64,000 bases of DNA. It comes from Tritrichomonas musculus (taxonomy: Eukaryota > Parabasalia > Tritrichomonadida > Tritrichomonadidae). Location: the NCBI GenBank assembly GCA_039105265.1, contig JAPFFF010000037.1, forward strand, positions 806,001 to 870,000. Direction: 5' to 3'. How positions within the stretch are numbered: position 1 is the stretch's first letter; each line of letters opens with the position of its first letter. This document shows positions 1-8,858 of this stretch, one piece after another. Made by a program: the position numbers and the translations under genes. Under the pieces are notes generated by a model. The model saw only the letters and a list, made by a program, of their open reading frames with translations, ran no database searches and had not been told where the DNA came from.

Positions 1-1
1 T

Positions 2-1624
2 TTTATATCAATGTGGGTTGCTGACCAAGATTTTGCTTGCGCTCCACCAATATTAGAAGCCATGAAAAAACGTATTGATCGTCGCATTCTTGGCTATTCT
101 GTTATCACAGATCCTGAATACTATCCTACTGTCGCTGCATGGATGAAAAGAAGGCATGATTGGGATGTCAGACCATCCACTTTTACATTTACGGCCGGAG
201 TTGTAAATGCTGTTGGAATTGCAATTGACCTTTTAACTAAAGAAGGAGATGGTGTAATATTAAATACTCCAGCGTACCATCCTTTCGAAGATGTTCCTAA
301 GAAAAAAGGCCGAAAACTTGTTTTTAGTAAACTAAATGTTGATGACAAAGGCTATTACACAGTGAATTACAAAGATCTTGAAGAAAAATGTAAAGATCCA
401 AATAATAAGGTTTTCATTTTGTGCAATCCTCATAATCCGACAGGACGTGTCTGGAAAGAAGAAGAATTACGAAAAATTGCAGATATTTGCTTCTTACATG
501 ATAAATTTGTCATTAGTGATGAAATTCATAGTGACCTTATCCGTGTTGGACAAAAACACATTCCGCTTGCAAAGCTTTATCCAAATGAAAAAAGATTAAT
601 CGTTTGTACTGCCCCGTCAAAGACATTTAATCTTGCTTGCAATCAACTTTCAAATATTCATATCCCAGATCGTGAAATTCGTAAAAAGTGGAATGAAGGA
701 TTCAGAGGTGGATTTCCAAATCCTCTTTCTGTAGAAGCATGCAAGGCTGCGTATAACCAATGTGAATCTTGGCTTGATCAATTAAAGGTATACTTAGACG
801 GTAATTTCAAATTATTATCTGATAGACTACACTCAGAACTTCCACAAGCAGTTTTCTCAATTTCAGAAGGTACTTATCTAGCATGGATTGACTTCTCAAA
901 ACTTGGTTTCAACGATGATGAATTGAAAAAACGAATTACACGAGCTGGTGTATTTGTTGAATATGCAAGCGATTTTGTTGCTGATGGTGAATATCATATT
1001 AGAGTAAACTTATCATGCCCACGCCAAGTTCTTAATGAAGCAATTACTAGAATAATTAATAGCCTTAAAGGAAAATATGTGGCGCCACAATTCGAAGGTC
1101 AGTTGGAAGTTAACGACAAATTCCCAATTGATAAAATTGGTATCAAAAATGAAATCGGCAAAAAGACAGCAATATTCTTCCTTCGTTTCTATGGCTGCCC
1201 TGTGACTCAAGTTATCCTGAAGAATATCCGCGAAAAACTTCAGGAGCAAGTTCTAATGAATCATCCAGACACAAAGGTGATTGTTTACGTAAATTCATCC
1301 GAAGAGAACTACAAGAAGCTCAATGGCGCTGATTTAAGTTCTCTTCCATTTACTCTGAAATTCGATCTAAAAGGTGAAATCTATAAAGAATTAAATATTC
1401 GTCCCGCAAAAGAAATGAAATACTTACTTGATCCTCCAGCTAAAGAATCTATTGAATTGGCTGAAGATGTTGGAATCAAGCATCTTGGCTCTGAGCCTGA
1501 AAGCTGCCAACTTCAAAGACCAGCAACATTCATTATTGATGATGAAGGAAAAGTTCTTTATTCCAAATACGGCCATGGTGCTGCAAGTGTTGCAAGTCTT
1601 GAAGAATTGAACAAACTTCTTTAA
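2..1624 (+). CDS. MalY-type PLP C-S lyase/aminotransferase fused to a peroxiredoxin-like domain (5' partial)
   Basis: Class I/II fold PLP enzyme, most like MalY/PatC cystathionine beta-lyases, which cleave C-S bonds of cystathionine or cysteine. The frame is open to the left edge, and the first Met (base 11) sits in the family's internal MWVAD motif, so the true start and about 30-40 residues lie outside the window. Counting from that Met, visible sites are N139 in NPHNPTGR, D170 in ISDEIHSD (pyridine-ring Asp), Schiff-base K204 in APSKTFNLA, and the carboxylate Arg in IRVNLSCPR near 331. Residues ~365-537 are an added thioredoxin-fold domain of the AhpC/TSA_2 type (FFLRFYGCP with single Cys396, later RPATFIIDDEGKVLY) with no CxxC. 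The ORF is continuous across the junction, so it is a real fusion. The role of the added domain (redox partner or persulfide handling) is inference. It is convergent with the kinase downstream. Confidence 0.85.
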   Translation, partial: FISMWVADQDFACAPPILEAMKKRIDRRILGYSVITDPEYYPTVAAWMKRRHDWDVRPSTFTFTAGVVNAVGIAIDLLTKEGDGVILNTPAYHPFEDVPKKKGRKLVFSKLNVDDKGYYTVNYKDLEEKCKDPNNKVFILCNPHNPTGRVWKEEELRKIADICFLHDKFVISDEIHSDLIRVGQKHIPLAKLYPNEKRLIVCTAPSKTFNLACNQLSNIHIPDREIRKKWNEGFRGGFPNPLSVEACKAAYNQCESWLDQLKVYLDGNFKLLSDRLHSELPQAVFSISEGTYLAWIDFSKLGFNDDELKKRITRAGVFVEYASDFVADGEYHIRVNLSCPRQVLNEAITRIINSLKGKYVAPQFEGQLEVNDKFPIDKIGIKNEIGKKTAIFFLRFYGCPVTQVILKNIREKLQEQVLMNHPDTKVIVYVNSSEENYKKLNGADLSSLPFTLKFDLKGEIYKELNIRPAKEMKYLLDPPAKESIELAEDVGIKHLGSEPESCQLQRPATFIIDDEGKVLYSKYGHGAASVASLEELNKLL

Positions 1625-1871
1625 TTAAAATAATTATTTTAATTATTTAATAAAATAACTAGCTTTATTCTATTCATTATTGCAATATTTGAACTTTATA
1701 CCATTTTGCTTTAAACTTTATTATCTTCCAAACTATCTTTAAATGTATACATTTATAATAGCATAAATTCTCCTTGTTTCAATTAAAGATAATTATACAT
1801 CATGATAATAATTTTATTCAAATAAAACAAACAAATATTTAATTTTGTTGAAAGCTGATCTTCAACAATCA

Positions 1872-2993
1872 TTATTTTTTCATTGATATTGGGACATCAG
1901 GCGAAGTAACAGCTTCTCTATAAAGTTGGTTTCTATAATCTCGCACTGTATACTTTTTATTATCATCAAGAGAGAGCGAAATTGGATGAGATGCAATGAT
2001 CTCTTTTTTTGGTGAATGAAATTGCTTTAAATATGGATGTTCAAGAGCTTTCTCAGCAGTAATTCGTAAAGATGGATTGAAACATGTCATTTTTTTGATC
2101 AAATCAACAGCATCGTCAGGAACTGATTTAAATTCTTCTTTAAAATCAAAAGATTTATAACAAAAAGTAAGTTTTGAAAGCCTTTCTCTCACTTTTCCAC
2201 AATCACCAATACTTTCAATATCTTCATTGGTTGGTTTTCCCGTGTAAGAAACAACACGTTCAATTTGATCAATTGATGAACTACCAGGAAAAAGTGGTTT
2301 TCCAGTAATAAGTTCAGCTAAAATGCAACCAGCAGCCCAAATGTCAACAGCGGGAGTATGAAAAGTTGAGCCAAACAAAATTTCAGGTGGACGATACCAT
2401 CTAGTTGCAACAAAATTTGGAAATTCTTCATGAATTATACCAGAATTAATATCAAGAGAATTCGTATCAAAAGAAAAAGTTCTTGAAAGACCAAAATCGC
2501 AAATTTTAATCCGTGAGTCACTATTTATCAAAATATTGGATGGTTTTAAATCTCTATGTATTAACCTTGCTGAATGAATAAATTTTAATGAAGCCAAAAA
2601 TTGCCAAAAAATATATCTATGATGAACATCAAGAAGATGATTTGTTTTAATAACTGAATTTAGATCAGTTTCCATTAATTCGAAAACTAAATATAAGTCA
2701 CTATCGTTCTCTGAACGATAAACATTTTGTAGGGCGATTATGAAAGGATGCCCCGAAAGTTGAAGAAGATAAGAAACTTCACGATATATACGTTGCGAAT
2801 CGATAGCGCTTTTAAATGCCGAAAAAACTTTTTTTAAAGCAATATGCTTATTACCTACAGAATATTTGTCAATAGCTTTCCAAACAATACCATATGCTCC
2901 TTTCCCTATTTTAGTAACTATTTCATATCGTTTAGCAATCTGATTATCGATGATTTCAATATCTGAAGGATCTGATTGAATTGAATCAAACAT
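1872..2993 (-). CDS. ERK7/MAPK15-like protein kinase lacking the TxY activation motif
   Basis: CMGC kinase of 373 residues, a normal size for a MAPK. Visible parts are the glycine loop GKGAYGIVW (30-38), ALKK lysine (~K54), GHPFIIAL, METDLNSVI, HRDLKPSN (catalytic D148), DFGLSR (D166), VATRWYRPPE (195-204) and DIWAAGCILAEL. The spacing and wording (KGAYGIVWKAID, SGHPFII, MEtDLnsVI) resemble the ERK7/8 (MAPK15) group. In that group TEY directly precedes VATRWYR; here the tripeptide is P192-N193-F194, so the dual-phosphorylation site is absent although every catalytic residue is present. This suggests constitutive activity or another control (inference). It is transcribed divergently from the Rab gene with only 34 bp between the start codons. 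CDK-like is the other possibility, but the C-lobe fits MAPK15 better. Confidence 0.88.
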   Translation of the reverse strand: MFDSIQSDPSDIEIIDNQIAKRYEIVTKIGKGAYGIVWKAIDKYSVGNKHIALKKVFSAFKSAIDSQRIYREVSYLLQLSGHPFIIALQNVYRSENDSDLYLVFELMETDLNSVIKTNHLLDVHHRYIFWQFLASLKFIHSARLIHRDLKPSNILINSDSRIKICDFGLSRTFSFDTNSLDINSGIIHEEFPNFVATRWYRPPEILFGSTFHTPAVDIWAAGCILAELITGKPLFPGSSSIDQIERVVSYTGKPTNEDIESIGDCGKVRERLSKLTFCYKSFDFKEEFKSVPDDAVDLIKKMTCFNPSLRITAEKALEHPYLKQFHSPKKEIIASHPISLSLDDNKKYTVRDYRNQLYREAVTSPDVPISMKK

Positions 2994-3027
2994 TGAATGT
3001 AATAAATTTCAATGCAATTTTTTTAAT
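2994..3027. promoter_or_regulatory. 34-bp shared divergent promoter/5'UTR region
   Basis: Only 34 bp separate the start codons of the minus-strand MAPK-like gene and the plus-strand Rab gene, so both core promoters must lie here or inside the opposite coding region. Each side has a TCA close to its ATG (ATTCAATG for the kinase; TTCAATGC about 17 bp before the Rab start). This fits the trichomonad initiator (TCA followed by pyrimidine and T/A) only loosely. The assignment is by position, not by a perfect motif. Confidence 0.4.
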
Positions 3028-3642
3028 ATGACAAAGAACAATAACATCTGCTTTGTTGGCGATACTTCAGTTGGCAAAACTTCAATTATCATGCGCCAAA
3101 AAAATGGAGAAGCAAATATTGCTCAACCTTCAATTGGCGTTGGTCACGTATCAACAACCGTTAATGGAATAGAACTTTTGTGCTTTGACACAGCTGGCCA
3201 AGAAAGTTATAGATCTTTATGCCCAATGTTTATTCGCAACAGTTCTATTATTGTTCTTGTTTTTGACGTAACACAAATTAACACATTTAAATCAATCAAG
3301 TCACCATGGCTAGAATTCATTTTTAATATAAAAGAACCACCATTCATTTTAATTGTTGGAAATAAAACCGATTCTGATCTACGCCAGGTTACCTTCGATG
3401 AAGGTCTTTCTTTAACCAATGATATTTCAAAAGACTACAATATTCAAGAAAATAACAAAGATGTACCTGCCAGATGTATTTACTTTGAAACAAGTGCAAA
3501 AACAGGGTCCGGAATCCAACAATTATTTGATGATATTGCATCAAAAGTCAAATATTTAGACAATCCGAATCGAAAAAAAGATATTCCTACACCTGACCCT
3601 ACACCTGTCCCTAACCCTGACCCTAGCCCTAAATGCTGTTAA
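3028..3642 (+). CDS. Rab-like small GTPase with di-cysteine C terminus
   Basis: Membrane-traffic GTPase of the Rab family, 204 residues. The P-loop GDTSVGKTS is at ~11-19, switch II is FDTAGQESYRSL with the catalytic Gln, the base-specificity motif is VGNKTDSD, and ETSAKTGSG is G5. The effector loop (QPSIGVGHVSTTVNG) is Rab-like. The protein ends in CC, a geranylgeranylation signal for membrane anchoring. The hypervariable tail before CC (PDPTPVPNPDPSP) is encoded by a degenerate 6-bp repeat of the form CCTRNC. A second, diverged Rab lies downstream on the same strand beyond an inserted element, so the two are probably an old tandem duplication. The exact Rab subfamily cannot be assigned by eye. 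Confidence 0.9.
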   Translation: MTKNNNICFVGDTSVGKTSIIMRQKNGEANIAQPSIGVGHVSTTVNGIELLCFDTAGQESYRSLCPMFIRNSSIIVLVFDVTQINTFKSIKSPWLEFIFNIKEPPFILIVGNKTDSDLRQVTFDEGLSLTNDISKDYNIQENNKDVPARCIYFETSAKTGSGIQQLFDDIASKVKYLDNPNRKKDIPTPDPTPVPNPDPSPKCC

Positions 3643-3693
3643 TAAAAATTAAATTATTTTTAACTTTTCTTTGGGATAACATTTTTATAATTA

Positions 3694-5159
3694 AGGATGT
3701 CGATTTGGGCAATTTGATTTTTTTTTGGGCAAACTGTTTTGGGCAGAGAGTTTCATAAAAAAAATTAGGCGAGCGGGGGTATATATAAAAAAAAAGCATA
3801 ATTCGAAAAATCGAACCAGGCACTTCTCATTTTTCTGAAACACTAGAATCAATCAATCAATCTCAATCCAAAATTTGGAATGAATTTCCCAAAAACGAGA
3901 TTGGTCAGCTTTGTTCGAGTTTTAATTCTCTCTTACAAACTTGCATCAATTCAAATTGAGATTTAATTTCAGAGATTTTAAGATGTTCAATTGAAAGCGA
4001 TTTATCAGTCGTTTTAAACAGATGATTTGCTTACAACTGATTAATTAAATCATCGATATGATCCAACAATCAATGATCAGCCGATAAGTTAACTGACAAG
4101 AATGCAGCATACAATTGATGAATTTTACTTTTAATTATAAAAAAAAGTGAAAAAATGGCATGTAAAGAGATGACAAAAACGTTTGTTAGCAAACTGGAAT
4201 CCTAGATATTTAAAAAACAGCGATTCTATCTTCTCAGAAAATACCAACTTTTTCAATTGTTTTATAAAAAATAAACTACCTTTTTCATGATATAAAAAAT
4301 AACTTTTTGATGGAATTGAATAATAAGAAATATTTTTAGAGAAATAATTCACTTATTTCTGAGACTTGAAAAAATAAACTAAGTTTTTAAATTTTCGCGT
4401 TCGATAAGAAATTTTTTGTAATATCTCAATTAATATATGATAAAAAATTAATTTTATTATAAATATAGCATTTATATATTAATTATTATATAGAAAGCTA
4501 AACAAATAATAAAATATATTTTTAATTATTAAGATATTATAATTTTAAATTGAATGTTTAGAGAAAAATTAAAAACAACGATTAAAAAGCTCAGAAAAAA
4601 TATTTTTATTAAAATTAAAGCACAATTCAAATGCTGAATATATCAATATTTCCTTATCTTACTTTCAAAATGCATAAAATTTTCATTATTTATTATATAT
4701 TTAAAATAAAACATTTATATAACCAAAAAAAGTATAATAAGACATTTTACATTTTTTCCCAACAACTGTTTGCCCAAGAATGGGCAGACACTTTTTGGGC
4801 AAATAAACCTTAGAAATTAAATGTAAACTACACAATTTTGGGCAATTTGGGCTTTGGGCAATGGGCACATAAACCATAGAAAATTCTGAGAAAAATCGGT
4901 TATTGCCCAAAGCACCGACATGTTTTGAATTTTTTTTATTAATTCAATTTTTTATATTTAAACAATCAAATAATTAAATAAAAATATTATTAGCAATACT
5001 CAAAAAGTTTACAATTAATATCAAAAAAATTTATTTATGATAATGAATATTTTGCATGAGTTTATTCAATTTTGTATTTTAATAATTTCCCACTTACCCA
5101 AATATAAAAAGGCAATGGGTTGGGCTGCCCAAAGTCAAATTGCCCAAAACCGACATCCT
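3694..5159. mobile_element. Non-autonomous DNA transposon with TGGGCA-rich ends, 1466 bp
   Basis: The ends are inverted copies: AGGATGTCGATTTGGGCAAT at the left and the same motif (AGGATGTCGGTTTTGGGCA) read inward from 5159, each next to a TA dinucleotide (3692-3693 and 5160-5161). The hexamer TGGGCA or its complement is clustered near both ends (3705-3750, 4770-4865, 4904-4910, 5110-5150). The copy at ~4904-4920 is followed by a near repeat of the terminus (ACCGACATG), which suggests internal duplication of the end. No coding capacity is visible. TA flanks suggest a Tc1/mariner-type or related transposase acting in trans; the family is not certain. It sits between the two Rab paralogues and accounts for most of that gap. 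Confidence 0.7.
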
Positions 5160-5372
5160 TATATATATTATATTTTTGTTTAATACTTTATTTTAATTTT
5201 GAAACACTAAATGCAGTTTATGCTGTAATTTTTAAAAATATTTTTTTTGTCTAAAAAACGATCATTTTCAATTCAAAAAATTCTTCAAATTTGAATAAAT
5301 TTTATGTCATCTTATTCAAAGACTAAAATTTTGAAACTTTAAATTTCAATAAAAATTTGATCATAAATCTAA

Positions 5373-5990
5373 ATGGAAAAAATAAAAAATCCACCTTGCT
5401 ATTTAGGCGATATATCTGTTGGAAAAACTGCAATCATTAAGTATCAAATTGAGAAAAAATTTACACAGACAGAGAGCACCATCGGCGCAGCGTCATACAA
5501 CATTATTATTGACGGGAAAGAACTAACAGTTTATGATACAGCAGGACAAGAAAGATATAATTCTTTAATTGACGGATATGTTAAAGGCTCATTGGTTATT
5601 ATCATTGTTTTTGATATAACTAATGAAGAATCTTATGATTCAGTTTTATCAAAATGGGCTAATTACATCTCTGATAAATGCGATCCATTTTCGATATTGC
5701 TTGTCGGAAATAAAATTGATTTAAGTGACGACCGTGTAATTTCTTTTAATGATGGAACAAAATTATCGAACCAAATAAAGGATAAGTTTTATAAAGAAAT
5801 AAAAGGGGTTGATCGAGAATTAGACGATAAAAGATTTAGCTATTATGAAACATCGGCTAAGAATGGAATAGGAATTGATATTTTATTTCACTTTATAGCA
5901 GAAATGGCCTCTGCTGCACAATCTCTGACAAATACGAATAGTGTTGAAATAAATAAACCCGATCAACACGACGACAAGTGCAAGTGCTAG
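5373..5990 (+). CDS. Rab-like small GTPase with CxC C terminus
   Basis: Rab-family GTPase of 205 residues, paralogous to the gene at 3028-3642. It carries P-loop GDISVGKTA (~12-20), YDTAGQERYNSL (switch II with catalytic Gln), VGNKIDLSDD (G4) and YETSAKNGIG (G5). It ends in KCKC, a CxC-type prenylation signal. An insertion of about ten residues (KEIKGVDRELDDKR) precedes G5, and the other Rab has a similar one (NIQENNKDVPAR), which supports common descent. It likely acts on a vesicle or endolysosomal membrane; the compartment cannot be told from sequence. Upstream lies the TGGGCA element, so its promoter is confined to the ~210 bp between that element and the ATG. Confidence 0.9.
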   Translation: MEKIKNPPCYLGDISVGKTAIIKYQIEKKFTQTESTIGAASYNIIIDGKELTVYDTAGQERYNSLIDGYVKGSLVIIIVFDITNEESYDSVLSKWANYISDKCDPFSILLVGNKIDLSDDRVISFNDGTKLSNQIKDKFYKEIKGVDRELDDKRFSYYETSAKNGIGIDILFHFIAEMASAAQSLTNTNSVEINKPDQHDDKCKC

Positions 5991-6321
5991 AATTTAATGT
6001 TATAAATGCATATTGATTTTAATGGCAATATACTAATAAAGAATTTAAGTATTTCATTTATTTTTAAATCATGATCCATGACTATACTTATATATATAGT
6101 TCAAATTTTTTTTTAATGAAAAATATAAAAATCAAATATAGTGTGGTGAAAAAGTTTTTGAATTTTGGTATAACTCTGAGTTAATTTATTTTTATTTCAA
6201 GTATGTTTTATAAATATGTAATATATTATCTAATGCATGATATATTAAATTTTAGTGATTAAATGCTGACTTGATAAAAAGTTATAAACTATTGAAAAAT
6301 TATGAAATTATTTTTTTTACA

Positions 6322-6999
6322 TAGGGGCTACAACGATAAGAATTTGTCAAAAAATTGAAAGAAAAATTAAATATCTGATGAATTTATTAATAAAGGTAAC
6401 AAATATCATCTATATATATTCACAAATATAAATTATTGCTCAATTTTTTAAAATATCTGTTAGCAGTGGAGATATCACTTTTTGAAATTGAGAAGGTTTG
6501 TTTAATTTTTTTGAAAAAATTAAAAAAAAATGGTACGTTTATCTTTTTATATAAAGATCCAAAAAGATCAATTCCGAACTTTAGATTATATTTAATACCC
6601 AAATTGTTATAAATTACATCAAATTCAACCAGATACAACATCTTTTATGCATCGATAATAGATTAAAATTTCTCAAATAATTGATATAACTTGGTATATT
6701 TTGAATTTCAAGCTATTCATGATTGATATTTGCAAAAAACTATTTTTTTTAAGTAAATGATATTTAAAGTATAGTATAAAAAAAAACAGAAAACCATAAA
6801 TATTAATATTTTAATTTATGATAGAAATCAAACAAACCTTGTGAAATTAAAAAAGTGATATTTCGACTGCCTATAGATATTTCTTAAAAAAAAATTTATA
6901 GAAATAACATAAATAATATTTATAAAAAATATTTGTATTTATTATTAAAATTGGTTAGAGTAAAAAAATAACTTTTTTTTCCTATCGTTGTAACCCCTA
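6322..6999. mobile_element. MITE with TAGGGG termini and 10-bp target duplication (Mutator-like?)
   Basis: The element begins TAGGGGCTACAACGATAAG and ends with its near complement (TAGGGGTTACAACGATAGG read inward), one mismatch per ~9 bases. It is flanked on both sides by the 10-mer TTTTTTTACA (6312-6321 and 7000-7009). A 9-11 bp duplication with a G-rich terminus fits Mutator-like elements, which are known in trichomonads. The internal TA bases (6322-6323, 6998-6999) would also allow a TA-target reading; the longer flank repeat argues for the first, but it is a T-run and therefore weaker evidence. 678 bp, no coding capacity. Confidence 0.65.
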
Positions 7000-7128
7000 T
7001 TTTTTTACATCAAAAAATGTGAAATTTGGAATTTTTATATTTTGCTATTGGATAGAAATAAATTCATTAAATAAAAATATGAATAAAATATGCATATACA
7101 TTTTCTCTTTTGCATATAATGTTTTATT

Positions 7129-7623
7129 CTAGGTTTGACTGTCCACAACTTTTTCAAAGGAGACTGTCCAAAAAGCAACGTATTTTTTTACACCAGCTGT
7201 CCACAGTCCAAATCGGTCCATATTTGGACAGCCAATTCAATTGTGGACAGCCACTCAAATTTTGAATTGATATTTGTTTTGATTTGAATTAGAGAATTTT
7301 TGATTTTTATCGGAATAAAATTTTTATTGTTTTTCAATATTTGATAATACTCATTTAATTGCTTTCAAAATTTTGGTCAACGTTTTTTCTTCTCCATTTT
7401 ATTTTAAAAATCAATTCCTATCTTTGAAACATTTTGATTAATTAACTAAAGAAAAAACTATCCATCTTTTTTGTTAGTGGACTGCTCTTTCAAATTTTGA
7501 TTATTTTCCGACCAAATATAGACGAAAATAACGATTTTCTGTCCAAAAAAAGTGACAAAAATAACGTATTTTTTAGAAAAAGTGAAGGTAGGGACAGTCA
7601 TTTCACTGGACAGTCAACCCTAG
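7129..7623. mobile_element. 495-bp hAT-like MITE with 8-bp target duplication
   Basis: Terminal inverted repeats CTAGGTTTGACTGTCCA (left) and CTAGGGTTGACTGTCCA (right, read inward) match at 16 of 17 positions. Both ends abut the identical octamer GTTTTATT (7121-7128 and 7624-7631), the 8-bp duplication typical of hAT insertions. The motif CTGTCCA or its complement occurs at least seven times inside, near both ends, resembling subterminal transposase-binding repeats. No ORF is present. TAACGTATTTT occurs near both ends. Near-identical termini and a perfect duplication suggest a fairly young insertion. Confidence 0.8.
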
Positions 7624-7749
7624 GTTTTATTTAGTAAATAAACTTAATGATTGGAGAAAAATTACATTATATTTGTCTCGATACGAAAAGCCATTTTTTG
7701 GAAAAAAACTAATACAATCAAAAAAATTATTGATGAATATAAATTTTAA

Positions 7750-8731
7750 GGGTGGAGTCTCAAAATTTTTCGCCACTAAAAAATTTGAGAGAAAATATTC
7801 AAAATTTCATTGAATTTTTGCACACCCCATAAGTACCTTCTCTGTTTGAAATTGATTGAAGTTATTTTAAATCAATATCAACTATGACTGTGGATATAAC
7901 GTAACGTTTTGCGTTTTTTTATTTTATGGGTTTATCAAGATAAAAATCGATTTCATTTTTTTTTAAATTTTTAAAATCATCATATAATAAAACCCAATAA
8001 AAAATTTAATAAATAAAAAATAAAATTTTATTTAAAATATATAATAATAAGTAAATATTTATCTAATTTCATCTTAGCTTCAAAAAATGTACAAACAAGA
8101 ATGAAAAAAATTGAATGGAAGAGTCGCATTTTTTTACATTCAATTTTTTAATCTTGATTTATAAAAAAAGTTTATAAAAGATAATAAGAATGTATTAACT
8201 TAATAATTCTTATTATTTTAAATAAATAAAACGCGTTTTTGACGAAAATTCCCATATTATAGATATTAAAGAAAATAATTCTAGGACATGGAAAGAAAAT
8301 TAAAAAAGATCAGGCATATTTTTATTTGCGGAGTCATATATAATAAAGGAAAAAACTTCATATTCTTATTTTTCTTGAATAATTTTTGCAATATATATCA
8401 AATAAAAAAAAAAACAAGTTAAGGGAACAAATTAAGGAGAAAGCGCATTAAATAAAAGAATTTAAGACGATTATTTTGAAAAAAAACATATGATATTGCT
8501 ATTTTTATCGATGAAATTAAAAATTTCAAAATTTATCTGAGGTTTGAAAACAAAAAAGTAGTAATGTAAATCATAATCGTACACTATTAATGTATGAGTG
8601 CATTTGGTTTAATGTATTTGATTTGATTAGTAAGAAATGAATTCTGTATTTAATCTAGTAAAAAATTGTTAGAAAAAAGTAATAATGCCAAAATAAACTT
8701 TTTGAGAAAAAATATCACTGAGACTCCACCC
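7750..8731. mobile_element. 982-bp non-autonomous element with GGGTGGAGTCTCA ends and TTAA flanks
   Basis: Perfect inverted termini GGGTGGAGTCTCA lie at 7750-7762 and 8719-8731, each flanked by TTAA (7746-7749, 8732-8735). TTAA target duplication is the piggyBac signature. If the termini are read as AGGGTGGAG, the flank is TA, which would fit Tc1/mariner-like transposition; the sequence alone does not decide. No coding capacity is visible, and the interior is AT-rich with poly-T tracts. The outer TAAGGRTG resembles the ends of the 3694-5159 element, so the two families may be distantly related. Confidence 0.7.
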
Positions 8732-8858
8732 TTAAACATGCCATTGCATTATTCACATTATAAATATTGATTCTAATCTAGTTAAAAAGATAAAAATTGT
8801 ATATAAACATATGAAAAAAATATTTTTATATAAAAATACATGAGAAATGATAAATAGC

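Noticed and set aside
3800-3825. TTCGA-containing stretch as a possible tRNA T-arm
   Set aside because: No acceptor or anticodon stem can be formed around it on either strand.
3694-5159. Small relative of a Polinton/Maverick because the end begins AG
   Set aside because: Too short, no coding capacity, and TA flanks with TGGGCA clusters fit a small DNA transposon better.
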